Positions 17,219 through 26,444 of a stretch of 64,000 nucleotides of DNA are shown piece by piece. Numbering within the stretch: position 1 is the first letter of the stretch; each line of letters opens with the position of its first letter. Below the pieces are notes generated by a model. That model was not told the DNA's origin. It saw only the letters and a program-made list of their open reading frames with translations, and did no database searches. The stretch comes from Muribaculaceae bacterium. GTDB taxonomy: Bacteria > Bacteroidota > Bacteroidia > Bacteroidales > Muribaculaceae. The position numbers and the translations under genes are program-made. The DNA lies in the NCBI GenBank assembly GCA_009775375.1, contig VSPO01000002.1, forward strand, positions 11,307 through 75,306. The letters run 5' to 3'.

Positions 17219-19693
17219 TCATTCCCTGTAGTAGACGCGTTTCACGCGAGGCGAGACCGACGTCAGGATTTCGTAGGGGATAGTGTCGAGCACGTCGGCA
17301 AGCCTCTGCACGGAAGCATGGGGGCCGAAAATCTCAACGGCGTCGCCCACTTGGCAATCAATCCCGGTCACGTCAATCATGCAGGCATCCATACAAATGT
17401 TGCCCATAGTCGGAGCTTCTTTGCCGTTGACAATGACAGAAATCGCTCCCCGGCCGAAATGTCGGTTCATCCCGTCGGCATAACCGATGGGGATAGTTGC
17501 AATTTTTGAATCGCGGGTAAGAATGCCTCTTCTTCCATATCCTATCGTTTCTCCCGCTTTCCATTCGCGGATGGCGATGATGACTGTGCGGAGTGTGGAA
17601 ACCACGGCGAGCGGTTTTTCCACTTCGGCCGGGAGGGTGTTTGCTCCGTAAAGGCCTATGCCTAGACGGGCCATGTCGTAGTGATGCTCCGGAAAACGCA
17701 AAATTCCCGCCGAGTTGAGCACATGGCGCTTGACGCGATAGGGAATGCCGGCGGCAACTTCGTCGGTCATCTCGCGGAAGCGGGCAAGCTGGAGAAGCGT
17801 ATAGTCATCCATGTCGACGCAATCCGCTGTGGCGAGATGCGAGAACATAGAGGAAAGCCTGACCACGTTTTGTGAATTCATGATGTCGGTAAGCTCAGAG
17901 AGTTCTTCGGGGAGAAGCCCTGTGCGGTGCATCCCTGTGTCAAGTTTCAGATGGATGGGATATTCGGTCACTCCATATTTCTCTCCTTCGCGTATCACGT
18001 CGCGAAGCATCTCCAGGCTATAGATTTCCGGTTCGAGACGATAGGCGAACATCGAGCGATAGTTCACGACCTTGGGGTTCATCACCATAATCGGCATCCG
18101 AATGCCACGGTTGCGTAGGTCTATCCCTTCGTCGAGCACCGCCACTGCCAGGTAGGCCGCCCCGCAGTCTTGGAGCGTCTTGGCGATCTCATAGCTTCCA
18201 GCCCCGTAGCCGGAGGCTTTCACCATGCATACAATCCCTGTGGAGGAAGGAAGATGACTTCTGAAATAATTGTAGTTGGCTACGATGGAATCGAGGTTCA
18301 CCTCAAGCACCGTCTCATGTTTCCTTGCCTCAAGCATCTCATTGATTCTCCCGAACCCGAATTGAGGGGCTCCTTTCAGAAGGATTATCTCGTTTGCAAA
18401 GTCAGACGTCGAGAGTTTTTCAAGAAACTGTTCCGTTGAGTTAAAAAAGAGAGAGTCTTCGGGGAACAAGTTGCGATGGGCGAGCAGATTCTTTCCTATT
18501 CCTATGAAACGCCTGATACCTGTCTCATTGATGGTGCGGGCAATCGCCTGATAAATTTCTGTCCCTTCCGAAGTCTCATGGAGGATATCGCTTAAGATGA
18601 GGGTTGGGGTCTGGGCCGGTATCGCGCGCCGGTTCATGAAGTCGATGGCAGGCCGTAGCGAAGAGAAATCGCTCGTATAGGAGTCGTGGATCAGGGAGCA
18701 GGCGTTGACACCCTCGGTGACGTTGAGCCTTGTGCCTATCCTGTGGAGGACTGCGAACCTCTCTTTGACGACTTCGTGGGATATTCCTTCCGCCAAAAGG
18801 AACGCTATTGCCCCGGCAGCATTGCGGAGGTCTGCTTCGTTTGCTATCGGAGCTTTAATGGTATGAGATTTGCCGTCGGAGGTATATGTAAGGCTGGTAA
18901 GTGCTTTTTCATTGAAGGCATCGCAGGAGACAACGACCGAGGCGTTGGGATTTGAGAGCGACCAAGTGATCGCGTGGCGTCCTTCAATATAAGGAATCAG
19001 GGCCTGGCGAAGAAGCTCCGAGTCGAGGTCGTAGATAATTCGACTTACGGAATCGGGAGCGGCGAGCAAGGCCTTCTCTTCCGCTTTCTCTTTCATGGAG
19101 GAGAAACCTTCGGAATGGGGATCTCCTATATTCGTCAGTATGACCGTGTCGGGGCTAATGCAATTTGCGAGAGAGTCCATCTCTCCCTTTTTTGATATGC
19201 CGGCCTCGATGATGGAGAGATCGGTGGTCTTCTCTGTTTCCCACATTGAGAGAGGCACTCCTATCTGCGAGTTGAAACTTCTTGGCGATCGTGAAATTTC
19301 CATGAAGGGCTCAAGGAGCTGAAATATCCATTCCTTCAGGGTGGTTTTCCCTCTGCTCCCGGTGATGGCCACCACTTCGCAATGATTCTCACTCGATCTT
19401 GACGCCACTGTCTGCAAAGCTTTGACTACGTCGTCGACCAGAATGAAGTTGGCGTCTTCAGCCGAGGCCATTGACTCAGGTATGAAATTGGCCACGAAAT
19501 GAGTTACGCCACGGCCGTACAATTCACGGATATAATTATGTCCATCGTTCCCTCCGGGGGTAGCTATAGCGAAAAATACGGAGGATTCCGGTCTTGTCAA
19601 GCTTCTGGAATCAGTCAGGAGCGTGTCGATGATAGTGAGGGAGGAGGATTCTGAGCCGAGCCGAGCGGCTATTTCATTGAAGGATGCTTTCAT
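17219..19693 (-). CDS. Bifunctional MurF ligase / alanine racemase
   Basis: An 824-residue fusion. Residues about 1-456 form a MurF-type ligase with the ATP loop TGSRGKTT at 111-118, which adds D-Ala-D-Ala to the UDP-MurNAc tripeptide. Residues about 460-824 form a PLP alanine racemase with Lys492 (VKASGYGAG) and the IGYGRRG and PIGYADG segments. One cytoplasmic protein thus makes D-alanine and uses the dipeptide product of it. This fusion is known in Bacteroidota. The ligase half has SRGK where SNGK is common, a conservative change. It has its own promoter at 19749-19718. Confidence 0.93.
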   Translation of the reverse strand: MKASFNEIAARLGSESSSLTIIDTLLTDSRSLTRPESSVFFAIATPGGNDGHNYIRELYGRGVTHFVANFIPESMASAEDANFILVDDVVKALQTVASRSSENHCEVVAITGSRGKTTLKEWIFQLLEPFMEISRSPRSFNSQIGVPLSMWETEKTTDLSIIEAGISKKGEMDSLANCISPDTVILTNIGDPHSEGFSSMKEKAEEKALLAAPDSVSRIIYDLDSELLRQALIPYIEGRHAITWSLSNPNASVVVSCDAFNEKALTSLTYTSDGKSHTIKAPIANEADLRNAAGAIAFLLAEGISHEVVKERFAVLHRIGTRLNVTEGVNACSLIHDSYTSDFSSLRPAIDFMNRRAIPAQTPTLILSDILHETSEGTEIYQAIARTINETGIRRFIGIGKNLLAHRNLFPEDSLFFNSTEQFLEKLSTSDFANEIILLKGAPQFGFGRINEMLEARKHETVLEVNLDSIVANYNYFRSHLPSSTGIVCMVKASGYGAGSYEIAKTLQDCGAAYLAVAVLDEGIDLRNRGIRMPIMVMNPKVVNYRSMFAYRLEPEIYSLEMLRDVIREGEKYGVTEYPIHLKLDTGMHRTGLLPEELSELTDIMNSQNVVRLSSMFSHLATADCVDMDDYTLLQLARFREMTDEVAAGIPYRVKRHVLNSAGILRFPEHHYDMARLGIGLYGANTLPAEVEKPLAVVSTLRTVIIAIREWKAGETIGYGRRGILTRDSKIATIPIGYADGMNRHFGRGAISVIVNGKEAPTMGNICMDACMIDVTGIDCQVGDAVEIFGPHASVQRLADVLDTIPYEILTSVSPRVKRVYYRE

Positions 19694-19717
19694 TTATACG
19701 AAATTGAAAAACGACTT

Positions 19718-19749
19718 CAAAATTACAACCAAGAATCGTAATAACCAAA
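19718..19749 (-). promoter_or_regulatory. Promoter of murF-alr
   Basis: On the minus strand, TTTG at 19749-19746 and TAATTTTG at 19725-19718 are separated by 20 nt, an exact match to the Bacteroidota consensus. It starts immediately after the upstream terminator, so transcription of murF-alr is independent of what precedes it. Confidence 0.7.
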
Positions 19750-19780
19750 AAAAAGGACGCATATCCCTACGCGTCCTTTT
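19750..19780 (-). terminator. Intrinsic terminator upstream of murF-alr
   Basis: A perfect 10-bp stem AAAAGGACGC/GCGTCCTTTT with a 10-nt loop is followed on the minus strand by a run of U residues. It ends whatever is transcribed between surE and murF-alr on that strand. Confidence 0.8.
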
Positions 19781-19976
19781 CTTACAATAGTCTCCCGAAT
19801 CCCATCGGAAGCCATCGATAGTCCTAATCCTAAATTTAACTATTAATCCATAACTTTGCTAATGCAACAATAAAATTGTCAATGAAACGATTAATTGGTC
19901 TAATGAGAAGAAATATCTCCTATCCCCTCAAACCCTTGACACGAAATGGTCAGGATGTCATTAGATGTTATGAAAA
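19751..19976 (-). ncRNA. Possible small RNA between surE and murF-alr
   Basis: The 413-bp gap 19694-20106 has no ORF, yet on the minus strand it holds a TAACTTTG box (19989-19982) followed by about 225 nt and then a strong terminator, all upstream of a separate murF promoter. The predicted RNA can form an 8-bp stem TCTAATGA/TCATTAGA (19965-19958 with 19906-19899) enclosing smaller hairpins. No clear TTTG element precedes the -7 box. Alternatives: a long 3' end of the surE transcript, or chance. I do not recognise an RNA family. Confidence 0.35.
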
Positions 19977-20106
19977 CATTGCAAAGTTAGTAATAAAAAT
20001 TTACTTAACATCATAAATTTTTAATTAAAATTAGGCAAAAATGGGGAATTTATACAAAACGGATATTAAAATTTGTTAAAATGCAAATAATTTACATAGT
20101 TTATGA

Positions 20107-20883
20107 TTAAAATACCGAAGATTTGCCATTTGGGAGCCATCCCGGGATGTGGAATTCGGTGGCGGTGCGGTCGAGACTGACAGCCACCACCGACACAATC
20201 CCATTCGACAGACACCATTGGTCGGTCACTTCGTTATCCGGCTCATAATTTGAGAATGTGCCGGTCAGCCAATAGAATTTTTTGCCGTTGGGGTCGGTGT
20301 ATTCCTTATATTCATCGCTCCAGTTTCCCTTGGCGGCCTTGACGAGACGCATTTCTGTGGGGGCCGGACCGAAGTGAGGTATGTTCACGTTAAGGCAAAT
20401 GCTTTCAGGTAGACCCTCCCGCAACACTCCTTCAGAAATTCTGTCGACAAACGGTAGGCACGGCGAGAAGTCGGCCTGCATGGAGTGGTCGGTCAGCGAG
20501 AATCCTACGGATGGGATTCCGAAAGCGCATCCCTCCATTGCCGCGCCCATCGTTCCGGAGTAAAGCACGTTGATAGAGGCGTTCGATCCATGGTTGATTC
20601 CGCTTGCGAGAAGCGACGGCTTTCGGTCGACGACGGTGTGCATTCCGAGCTTAACGCAGTCGACGGGAGTGCCGTTGGTCTTATACATCTTTGCACCGTG
20701 ATAGTCTTCCACGCGCTCTATGCGTAGAGGAGCGTTGACGGTCAAAGCCATGGATTGAGCGGATCTGGGGGAGTCGGGACAGACGCAAATGACGTCGCCC
20801 ATGGGAAGCAACCTGTCGATGAGGCAGAAAACTCCGGGAGCTTCTATGCCATCGTCGTTGGTCACAAATATAAGTGGTCGCAT
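20107..20883 (-). CDS. surE: 5'/3'-nucleotidase SurE
   Basis: A 258-residue metal-dependent nucleotidase. The acidic metal site is in FVTNDDGIEAPG (Asp10, Asp11), and the second conserved part is SGINHGSNASINVLYSG. It removes phosphate from nucleoside monophosphates in the cytoplasm. It is followed upstream by a glycosyltransferase (17-bp gap) and mtaB, so the three are probably one minus-strand operon. Confidence 0.94.
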   Translation of the reverse strand: MRPLIFVTNDDGIEAPGVFCLIDRLLPMGDVICVCPDSPRSAQSMALTVNAPLRIERVEDYHGAKMYKTNGTPVDCVKLGMHTVVDRKPSLLASGINHGSNASINVLYSGTMGAAMEGCAFGIPSVGFSLTDHSMQADFSPCLPFVDRISEGVLREGLPESICLNVNIPHFGPAPTEMRLVKAAKGNWSDEYKEYTDPNGKKFYWLTGTFSNYEPDNEVTDQWCLSNGIVSVVAVSLDRTATEFHIPGWLPNGKSSVF

Positions 20884-20899
20884 GATTTGATTTTTTTGA

Positions 20900-21892
20900 T
20901 TATTTCTTTTTGCGAAGGAGAAAGTGGTCGATGATAATATTCCTGTCGGAACCCGGAAGAGAGGAGAGTGTGTCGCGGTCGGGGAAGTCGGTGTATTCCC
21001 GACGCATTTTGCGAAAGTCTCGGTGGGCTTTCAGGATTGCGCGGGCGTTGGGAAGGTCGAGTTTCGCAAGATACATGAAGAAAGCGAGAGTGTCTGCCAG
21101 CCTGCGAAGCACCAGCACTTTCCTTCCTTTCCTGCGGGGCAGGTTCTTGTGTAGAAGGAGAAGGTTGTTGCGGAAATTCAGGTAGGTCTTGCGGGGATTG
21201 CCTTGGCTAAGCGATGCTCCGCCGACGTGAAGCACCTCGCAATCAGTCAACGCGCAGACCTTGTAGCCCGCTGCATGCATGCGGCAGCAAAGGTCTATTT
21301 CTTCCATGTGGGCGAAAAACTTCGGGTCGAGCCCCCCGAGATTGAGATATAGCTCAGTGTTCACAATCAAGGCGGCCCCTGAAGCCCAGCAAACATCCGC
21401 AGGGGGGCCGTCGTATTGCCCGTTGTCCTTTTCAATGGAGTCGAATAGTCTGCCCCGGCAATAGGGATAGCCAAGGCGGTCGAGATAGCCTCCGGCCGCT
21501 CCGGCATATTCAAAGGAGGAGGGGTCGCGGAAACTTTTGATTTTCGGTTGTGCCGCTCCCACGTCGGGATTCTTCTCCATAAACCTCAGCAACGGTTGCC
21601 ACCAGCCTTCTCCCACCATGACATCGCTGTTGAGCAGAATGGTGAAAGGATAGCGAGTGGCGGAGATCGCCCTGTTGTAGCCCTCAGCGAAACCATAGTT
21701 TTTGTCAAGCCCTATGACTTCGATGCCGGGCAGGTTCTCCCGGATCCATCCGACAGAATCGTCAGTCGACCCATTGTCGGCCACGATAAGGTCTACGTCG
21801 CTGCCCGACGTATGGCGGGCGGCTGTAGGCAGGAATTCCTTCAGGAGAGATAGTCCGTTCCAATTAAGGATTATGACGGCCAATTTTTTCAT
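20900..21892 (-). CDS. Family 2 glycosyltransferase
   Basis: A 330-residue GT2 (GT-A fold) enzyme. VIILNWNG at the start, DLIVADNGSTDDSVGW and the metal-site-like LLNSDVMVGEGWW are typical of the rhamnosyltransferase-like branch. No transmembrane segments are evident, so it is probably cytoplasmic or membrane-associated. The donor and acceptor sugars cannot be read. It sits between mtaB (7-bp gap) and surE rather than in a polysaccharide locus. Confidence 0.9.
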   Translation of the reverse strand: MKKLAVIILNWNGLSLLKEFLPTAARHTSGSDVDLIVADNGSTDDSVGWIRENLPGIEVIGLDKNYGFAEGYNRAISATRYPFTILLNSDVMVGEGWWQPLLRFMEKNPDVGAAQPKIKSFRDPSSFEYAGAAGGYLDRLGYPYCRGRLFDSIEKDNGQYDGPPADVCWASGAALIVNTELYLNLGGLDPKFFAHMEEIDLCCRMHAAGYKVCALTDCEVLHVGGASLSQGNPRKTYLNFRNNLLLLHKNLPRRKGRKVLVLRRLADTLAFFMYLAKLDLPNARAILKAHRDFRKMRREYTDFPDRDTLSSLPGSDRNIIIDHFLLRKKK

Positions 21893-21899
21893 GACATCA

Positions 21900-23219
21900 T
21901 TAATGGATATGAAAGGCGGTGATGATTTCCGGTTGAAGAGGGGAGATTTCTCCGAGCCGCACGTCGGAGATGGTGTTGATAAGCTCAGGGATCAGAGGGG
22001 CCTCCACGCGGAGATAGTTGTCGGTCAGTCCGTGCATACGGTAGTCGCCTGAAGGCTGTTCCCACAATACGGGGCGCACCGATCCTTCTGCCTTCCTCAT
22101 GAAAGCCTCCATCTTTTTGTCGGAAAGGCGTGTGAGCGCCGCCACCCTGCGATGCTTCTCCTCCTGGCTGACATTGTCGCCAAGGAGGAGAGCTTTCGTG
22201 CCTGGACGTTCGGAATACGGGAACACATGATAGCGTGTCACGTCGAGGCTCTCGGCAAATTCAAGGCTCTTGCACCATTCCTTCTCTGTCTCGCCCCTCG
22301 CCCCTGCGATAATATCGACTCCGATGAAGGCGTCAGGGATGAGCCGGCGGATGCTTTCTATGCGCGATTGGAAAAGCGAGGTGTCGTAGCGGCGGTTCAT
22401 TAGCCTCAACACCTCGTCGGAGCCGGATTGCAGCGGGATGTGGAAATGGGGCATGAACGCCCGGGCTTCTGAGGCAGTCCAGCTGATGATCTCTTCCGTC
22501 AGCAGGTTTGGCTCGATGGAGGAGATACGGAATCTCTCGATCCCCTCCACTTCGTCGAGGCTGCGGAGAAGGGAAAAGAGGTCTTGCCCGTTGTCGCGCC
22601 CGAACTCGCCGATGTTCACTCCGGTGATGACAATCTCCTTCCCTCCACGTTCTGCCACGTCGCGGGCCATTGCGACAAGGTCGGGAATCATGCCGGAACG
22701 AGATCGGCCGCGAGCGAAAGGAATCGTGCAATACGTGCAGAAATAATCACATCCGTCCTGCACTTTCAGGAAGTAGCGTGTGCGGTCGCCCTTTTCACAA
22801 GAGGGGTGGAAAGCCTTGATGTCGCGGAAGGGGGTGACCTCCATGCGTTTTTTTCTGTCGGCAAGCCAAGCGTCGATATGGTCGGCCATTCGGAGTTTCT
22901 CCTCCGAGCCGATCACGATGTCCACTCCTGGCAGTCCGGCCACCTCCTGCGGCTTCAGCTGGGCGTAGCATCCGGTCACGGCGATTGTTGCCCCGGGATA
23001 TCGGGCAGCCAGGCTTCTGATAAGCCTTCGCCCCTTTTTGTCGGCCATTTCCGTGACCGAGCAAGTGTTGACGACGCAAATGTCGGGAGTCTCCCCCTTT
23101 GCTGCGCGGGAGATTCCCCTTTCGGCGAGCATCTTTCCGATCGTGGAAGTCTCGGCGAAATTAAGTTTGCAGCCAAGGGTGAAATAGGCCGCTTTCAAAT
23201 ATTGAGAATTGTCTGTCAT
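21900..23219 (-). CDS. mtaB: tRNA t6A methylthiotransferase MtaB
   Basis: A 439-residue radical-SAM methylthiotransferase that converts t6A37 to ms2t6A in tRNA. Cluster-binding cysteines of the N-terminal domain are Cys17, Cys53 and Cys84; the radical-SAM motif is Cys157, Cys161, Cys164 (CDYFCTYC); a TRAM-like C-terminus follows. I start at MTDNSQ (23219), since the frame extends to 23507 but the extra 96 codons would cross the divergent ftsX promoter and lack family similarity. Confidence 0.92.
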   Translation of the reverse strand: MTDNSQYLKAAYFTLGCKLNFAETSTIGKMLAERGISRAAKGETPDICVVNTCSVTEMADKKGRRLIRSLAARYPGATIAVTGCYAQLKPQEVAGLPGVDIVIGSEEKLRMADHIDAWLADRKKRMEVTPFRDIKAFHPSCEKGDRTRYFLKVQDGCDYFCTYCTIPFARGRSRSGMIPDLVAMARDVAERGGKEIVITGVNIGEFGRDNGQDLFSLLRSLDEVEGIERFRISSIEPNLLTEEIISWTASEARAFMPHFHIPLQSGSDEVLRLMNRRYDTSLFQSRIESIRRLIPDAFIGVDIIAGARGETEKEWCKSLEFAESLDVTRYHVFPYSERPGTKALLLGDNVSQEEKHRRVAALTRLSDKKMEAFMRKAEGSVRPVLWEQPSGDYRMHGLTDNYLRVEAPLIPELINTISDVRLGEISPLQPEIITAFHIH

Positions 23220-23292
23220 AAGCGCAAAGTTACTAAAAATGGGGCAAAAAGTCGATGATTGGGTCTTAAAATTGAAAAAACATGCGAAAAAG

Positions 23293-23325
23293 ATTGACAA
23301 GAGGGGGTGGAATTTATTAACTTTG
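23293..23325 (+). promoter_or_regulatory. Promoter of the ftsX operon
   Basis: ATTG at 23293-23296 and TAACTTTG at 23318-23325 are 21 nt apart. The predicted leader of about 145 nt contains a 10-bp hairpin, CGAAAAAGTC with GACTTTTTCG (23404-23428), of unknown role. Confidence 0.6.
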
Positions 23326-23476
23326 CACCCGTTGTCGGCGTTTATGAATATGGCGTGTGCCCGAAGACTGCCGACGGCGAGTGGATTCGTGAGGCATGCC
23401 GCACGAAAAAGTCGCTTTGACTTTTTCGGATTCCTATCAAAAAAGCCAACGGCAACAAACAATTTATCCTGAGGAT

Positions 23477-24355
23477 ATGAAGCATAACAAAGAGGTAAGG
23501 ATCTCATATTGGGCAGCCCATCTGACGACCATAGTGAGCGTGACGCTCGTCTTGGTCATTATCGGCATTATTGCTCTGGTCACGATTGCCACCGCATCCG
23601 AGACGCGCCGCCTTCGTGAGCGTCTGGAAGTCAGCGTGGTCATGGCCGACAGCGTCAGCGACGCCGGGGCGATGGATCTTGCCAAGAAAATCGAGAAGGC
23701 TCCCTATGCCCTTTCCGTGGGCGTGATAACCAAGGACGACGCATTGAAGAATTGGAAAACCGATACCGGCGAAGACCTTGAGGCTCTATTCGGCGTCAAT
23801 CCTTTGTCGCCGGAGGTGGTCTTCTCAGTTAAGGCCGACTATGCTTCAGAGCGAAGCCTTAAGGAGATCGAGACATCGATAAAGAAAGAGAAGGGTGTGG
23901 CAGGAGTGGCTTTGCCGGATTCTGCGATGCTTGAAAGCATGAACCGCAATATCGAGAGCATCACGATAGTGCTTGGCATTATCGCCCTCGTGATGATAGT
24001 CATTTCATTTGTCTTGATCAACAACACCGTCCATCTTGCCATCTACGCCCGCCGCTTCACAATCCATACGATGCAGCTCGTAGGCGCCACGAATGGCTTC
24101 ATTCGCAGCCCGTTCATAATGAGTAATATGACGTCGGGATTGATTTCCGGACTGGCTGCCGTGTGCATACTCGCCCTGGCATTGCTGTTGATTCCGGAGG
24201 GGAATTTCACGTATGCCGTGGATCTGCTCGGATGGCCGAGCTTGCTTATTGTGGCAGGAGGGATTCTGCTCATCGGAATGCTCCTATGTGGCCTTGCCGC
24301 CTGGATTGCCACTACCCGCTATCTGAGGCAAGACTACGACGAGCTCTTTAAATAA
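23477..24355 (+). CDS. ftsX: FtsX-type cell-division ABC transporter permease
   Basis: A 292-residue protein with one N-terminal membrane helix, a periplasmic domain (about residues 50-165) and three C-terminal helices, the FtsX layout. With the ATPase FtsE it would couple cell division to peptidoglycan hydrolases. No ftsE is adjacent; the only ABC ATPase in the window (36787-37494) looks more like LolD. I start at MKHNKE (23477). It heads a plus-strand run ftsX, DUF3098, uppP, truB, queA, an order often seen in Bacteroidales. Confidence 0.88.
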   Translation: MKHNKEVRISYWAAHLTTIVSVTLVLVIIGIIALVTIATASETRRLRERLEVSVVMADSVSDAGAMDLAKKIEKAPYALSVGVITKDDALKNWKTDTGEDLEALFGVNPLSPEVVFSVKADYASERSLKEIETSIKKEKGVAGVALPDSAMLESMNRNIESITIVLGIIALVMIVISFVLINNTVHLAIYARRFTIHTMQLVGATNGFIRSPFIMSNMTSGLISGLAAVCILALALLLIPEGNFTYAVDLLGWPSLLIVAGGILLIGMLLCGLAAWIATTRYLRQDYDELFK

Positions 24356-24426
24356 GGCATAAACACGACAATCATATTTAAGATTCCAAAACAACAACAA
24401 CAGAATATCGAAGAAAACAAAACGAC

Positions 24427-24708
24427 ATGGCGTTGAATTTAAAAATAGAGGAACGTGATCCGCAGGGTCTCGATAAAACCAAGGAGAAGGATCGTCCGTT
24501 CTCCAAAATGAACTACTACATGATGGCTGGATGTCTTCTGCTGATAGTCGTCGGCTTTATGCTCATGAGCGGCGGTGGAAGCACCACGGAAAACGGCTTC
24601 AACCCGGAGATATTCTCCGCACGCAGAATCGTGGTCGGCCCGGCGCTCTCATTTATAGGTTTCCTGCTGATGGCGTTTGCCATTGTTTGGCCTCCGAAGA
24701 AAAAATAA
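24427..24708 (+). CDS. DUF3098 small membrane protein
   Basis: A 93-residue protein with a charged N-terminus and two membrane segments (about residues 31-47 and 67-86), ending in PPKKK. The segment FSKMNYYMMAGC and the size match DUF3098, a Bacteroidota family of unknown function that lies between ftsX and uppP in many genomes. The location suggests an envelope or division role, but this is inference from neighbours only. Confidence 0.88.
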   Translation: MALNLKIEERDPQGLDKTKEKDRPFSKMNYYMMAGCLLLIVVGFMLMSGGGSTTENGFNPEIFSARRIVVGPALSFIGFLLMAFAIVWPPKKK

Positions 24709-24774
24709 TATCGCGGCCGCCGGCGAAAGAAGATGGCGGCCGGCTCATTTATCATAAATCAAATTACTCTATCA

Positions 24775-25608
24775 ATGGAATGGCTTGATGCTTTAATCCT
24801 TGGCATCGTGCAGGGGCTTGCCGAATACCTGCCGATCAGTTCGAGCGGACATCTTGAAATTTTCCGCGAGATTCTCGGAATCGATCTCCCCTCCGACAAA
24901 GTGCTTCAATTCGACCTTATCCTTCATGCCGCTACGGTATGCTCCACAATCGTTATCCTTTGGCCAATGTCCAAGAAGCTGTGCATAAGCTTCTTTGGCT
25001 TCAAGCGCGACTACGATTTTTATTACGTCTGCAAGATTCTGCTTTCGTGCATTCCTGTGGCGATAGTCGGACTTTTCTTCAAGGAAACGGTGGAGGGATT
25101 CTTCGGGAGCGGACTGACCGTGGTCGGTATCTGTCTGCTCGTGACGGCGATGTTGCTGACGTTTGCCCATTGGACGGGCACCCGCGAGAACGGCCGGGGC
25201 ATGGTCAGCGCCTCCAAAGGACACGACATTACATGGCTTGACGCCTTCATCATAGGTTGTGCCCAAGCCGTTGCTGTGCTACCGGGTCTGAGCCGTTCCG
25301 GATCAACAATAGCCACAGGTATTTTGCTCGGCGACAAGCGCGACAAGGTGGCGGCATTTTCCTTTCTTATGGTGATTATCCCTATTCTTGGGGAGGCCCT
25401 TCTCGATGTCAAGGAGATTGTCTCCACTCCGGCAGCACAAGGCGACAACGCTGTGGGGGCAATGGCAATGGCAATCGGTTTCGCTGCATCTTTCATAGTC
25501 GGTTGTTGCGCTTGCAAATGGATGATTAATCTCGTGAAAAAGGGCAAGTTGATATGGTTTGCCGCATATTGTGTCCTGATGGGAATAATCTGTCTGCTTT
25601 GGCGTTGA
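24775..25608 (+). CDS. uppP: Undecaprenyl-diphosphatase
   Basis: A 277-residue integral membrane enzyme of the BacA/UppP family that recycles the lipid carrier for wall synthesis. Signature segments are GLAEYLPISSSGHLE near the N-terminus and LPGLSRSGSTIATG in the second half, which carry the catalytic Glu, Ser and Arg residues. I start at MEWLDA (24775); the frame is open from 24733, but the added 14 residues precede the conserved start. Confidence 0.95.
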   Translation: MEWLDALILGIVQGLAEYLPISSSGHLEIFREILGIDLPSDKVLQFDLILHAATVCSTIVILWPMSKKLCISFFGFKRDYDFYYVCKILLSCIPVAIVGLFFKETVEGFFGSGLTVVGICLLVTAMLLTFAHWTGTRENGRGMVSASKGHDITWLDAFIIGCAQAVAVLPGLSRSGSTIATGILLGDKRDKVAAFSFLMVIIPILGEALLDVKEIVSTPAAQGDNAVGAMAMAIGFAASFIVGCCACKWMINLVKKGKLIWFAAYCVLMGIICLLWR

Positions 25609-25644
25609 TGCCTGAAGACGGCGTAAACACTAAAAAACAATCGC

Positions 25645-26370
25645 ATGGATTTTATTAGCGGAGAAATAATAGGGATAGACAAACCATTGGGCTGGACTTC
25701 GTTCGATGCCGTGAAACGGCTTCGTGGGGCGATTCAGCGCAGACTCCACGTCAAGAAGTTCAAGGTGGGGCATGCCGGAACTCTCGACCCCCTCGCTACG
25801 GGCGTGCTTATCATTTGCACGGGAAGGTCTACACGCAAGATTGACGACATACAGAACGGCGACAAGGAATACGTGGCCGTCATACGGTTTGGGGCGACGA
25901 CCCCGAGCTTCGACCTTGAGACTGAAATTGACCGGGAATATCCTTGGGAGCACATCTCAAAGGAAACAGTGGAAAATGCTTTGCCAAATTTTATGGGCAA
26001 GATAATGCAGGTTCCCCCGGTCTTTTCCGCCGTGAAGGTCGACGGCAAGCGGGCATACAACCTTGCCAGAAAAGGGAAGGCCGTCAATCTTAAAGCCAAG
26101 CAGCTTGAGATAAAGGAAATGGAATTGCTGGCGTGCGACTTCCCGGAAATCACGGTCAGGATCGTGTGCAGCAAGGGAACGTATATCCGGGCGATAGCCC
26201 GCGATCTCGGAGAGGCTCTCGGAAGCGGCGCACACTTGACTGGACTTCGCCGAACCCGCGTTGGCGGAATAAAGATTGACGACTGCATGACCGTGGAAGA
26301 GGCCATCGAAAAAATATCCACAGACGAATTGACTTTCCCGGAAGACTACCGGATGCCGGAGCGCGATTGA
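25645..26370 (+). CDS. truB: tRNA pseudouridine-55 synthase
   Basis: A 241-residue pseudouridine synthase. The catalytic Asp48 lies in GHAGTLDPLATG. It modifies U55 in the T-loop of tRNAs. It is shorter than the E. coli enzyme because the C-terminal PUA-like domain is reduced, as is common in this phylum. It lies 36 bp after uppP and 74 bp before queA on the same strand. Confidence 0.95.
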   Translation: MDFISGEIIGIDKPLGWTSFDAVKRLRGAIQRRLHVKKFKVGHAGTLDPLATGVLIICTGRSTRKIDDIQNGDKEYVAVIRFGATTPSFDLETEIDREYPWEHISKETVENALPNFMGKIMQVPPVFSAVKVDGKRAYNLARKGKAVNLKAKQLEIKEMELLACDFPEITVRIVCSKGTYIRAIARDLGEALGSGAHLTGLRRTRVGGIKIDDCMTVEEAIEKISTDELTFPEDYRMPERD

Positions 26371-26444
26371 GACGAGGGCGGAAAAGATTCGTCTGCAATT
26401 CAAAACATATTAAAAATTAGAACCAAAAATCATAGACATCAGAA

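Noticed and set aside
17219..19693. MurF-Alr fusion as a novel arrangement
   Set aside because: This fusion is already known across Bacteroidota, so it is annotated but not listed as a discovery.
23404..23428. Hairpin in the ftsX leader as an intrinsic terminator
   Set aside because: It lies between a good promoter and the start codon and is followed by no U-tract, so termination there is not supported.
23220..23507. N-terminal extension of mtaB to 23507
   Set aside because: It would cross the divergent ftsX promoter and has no counterpart in the MtaB family, which starts near MTDNSQ.
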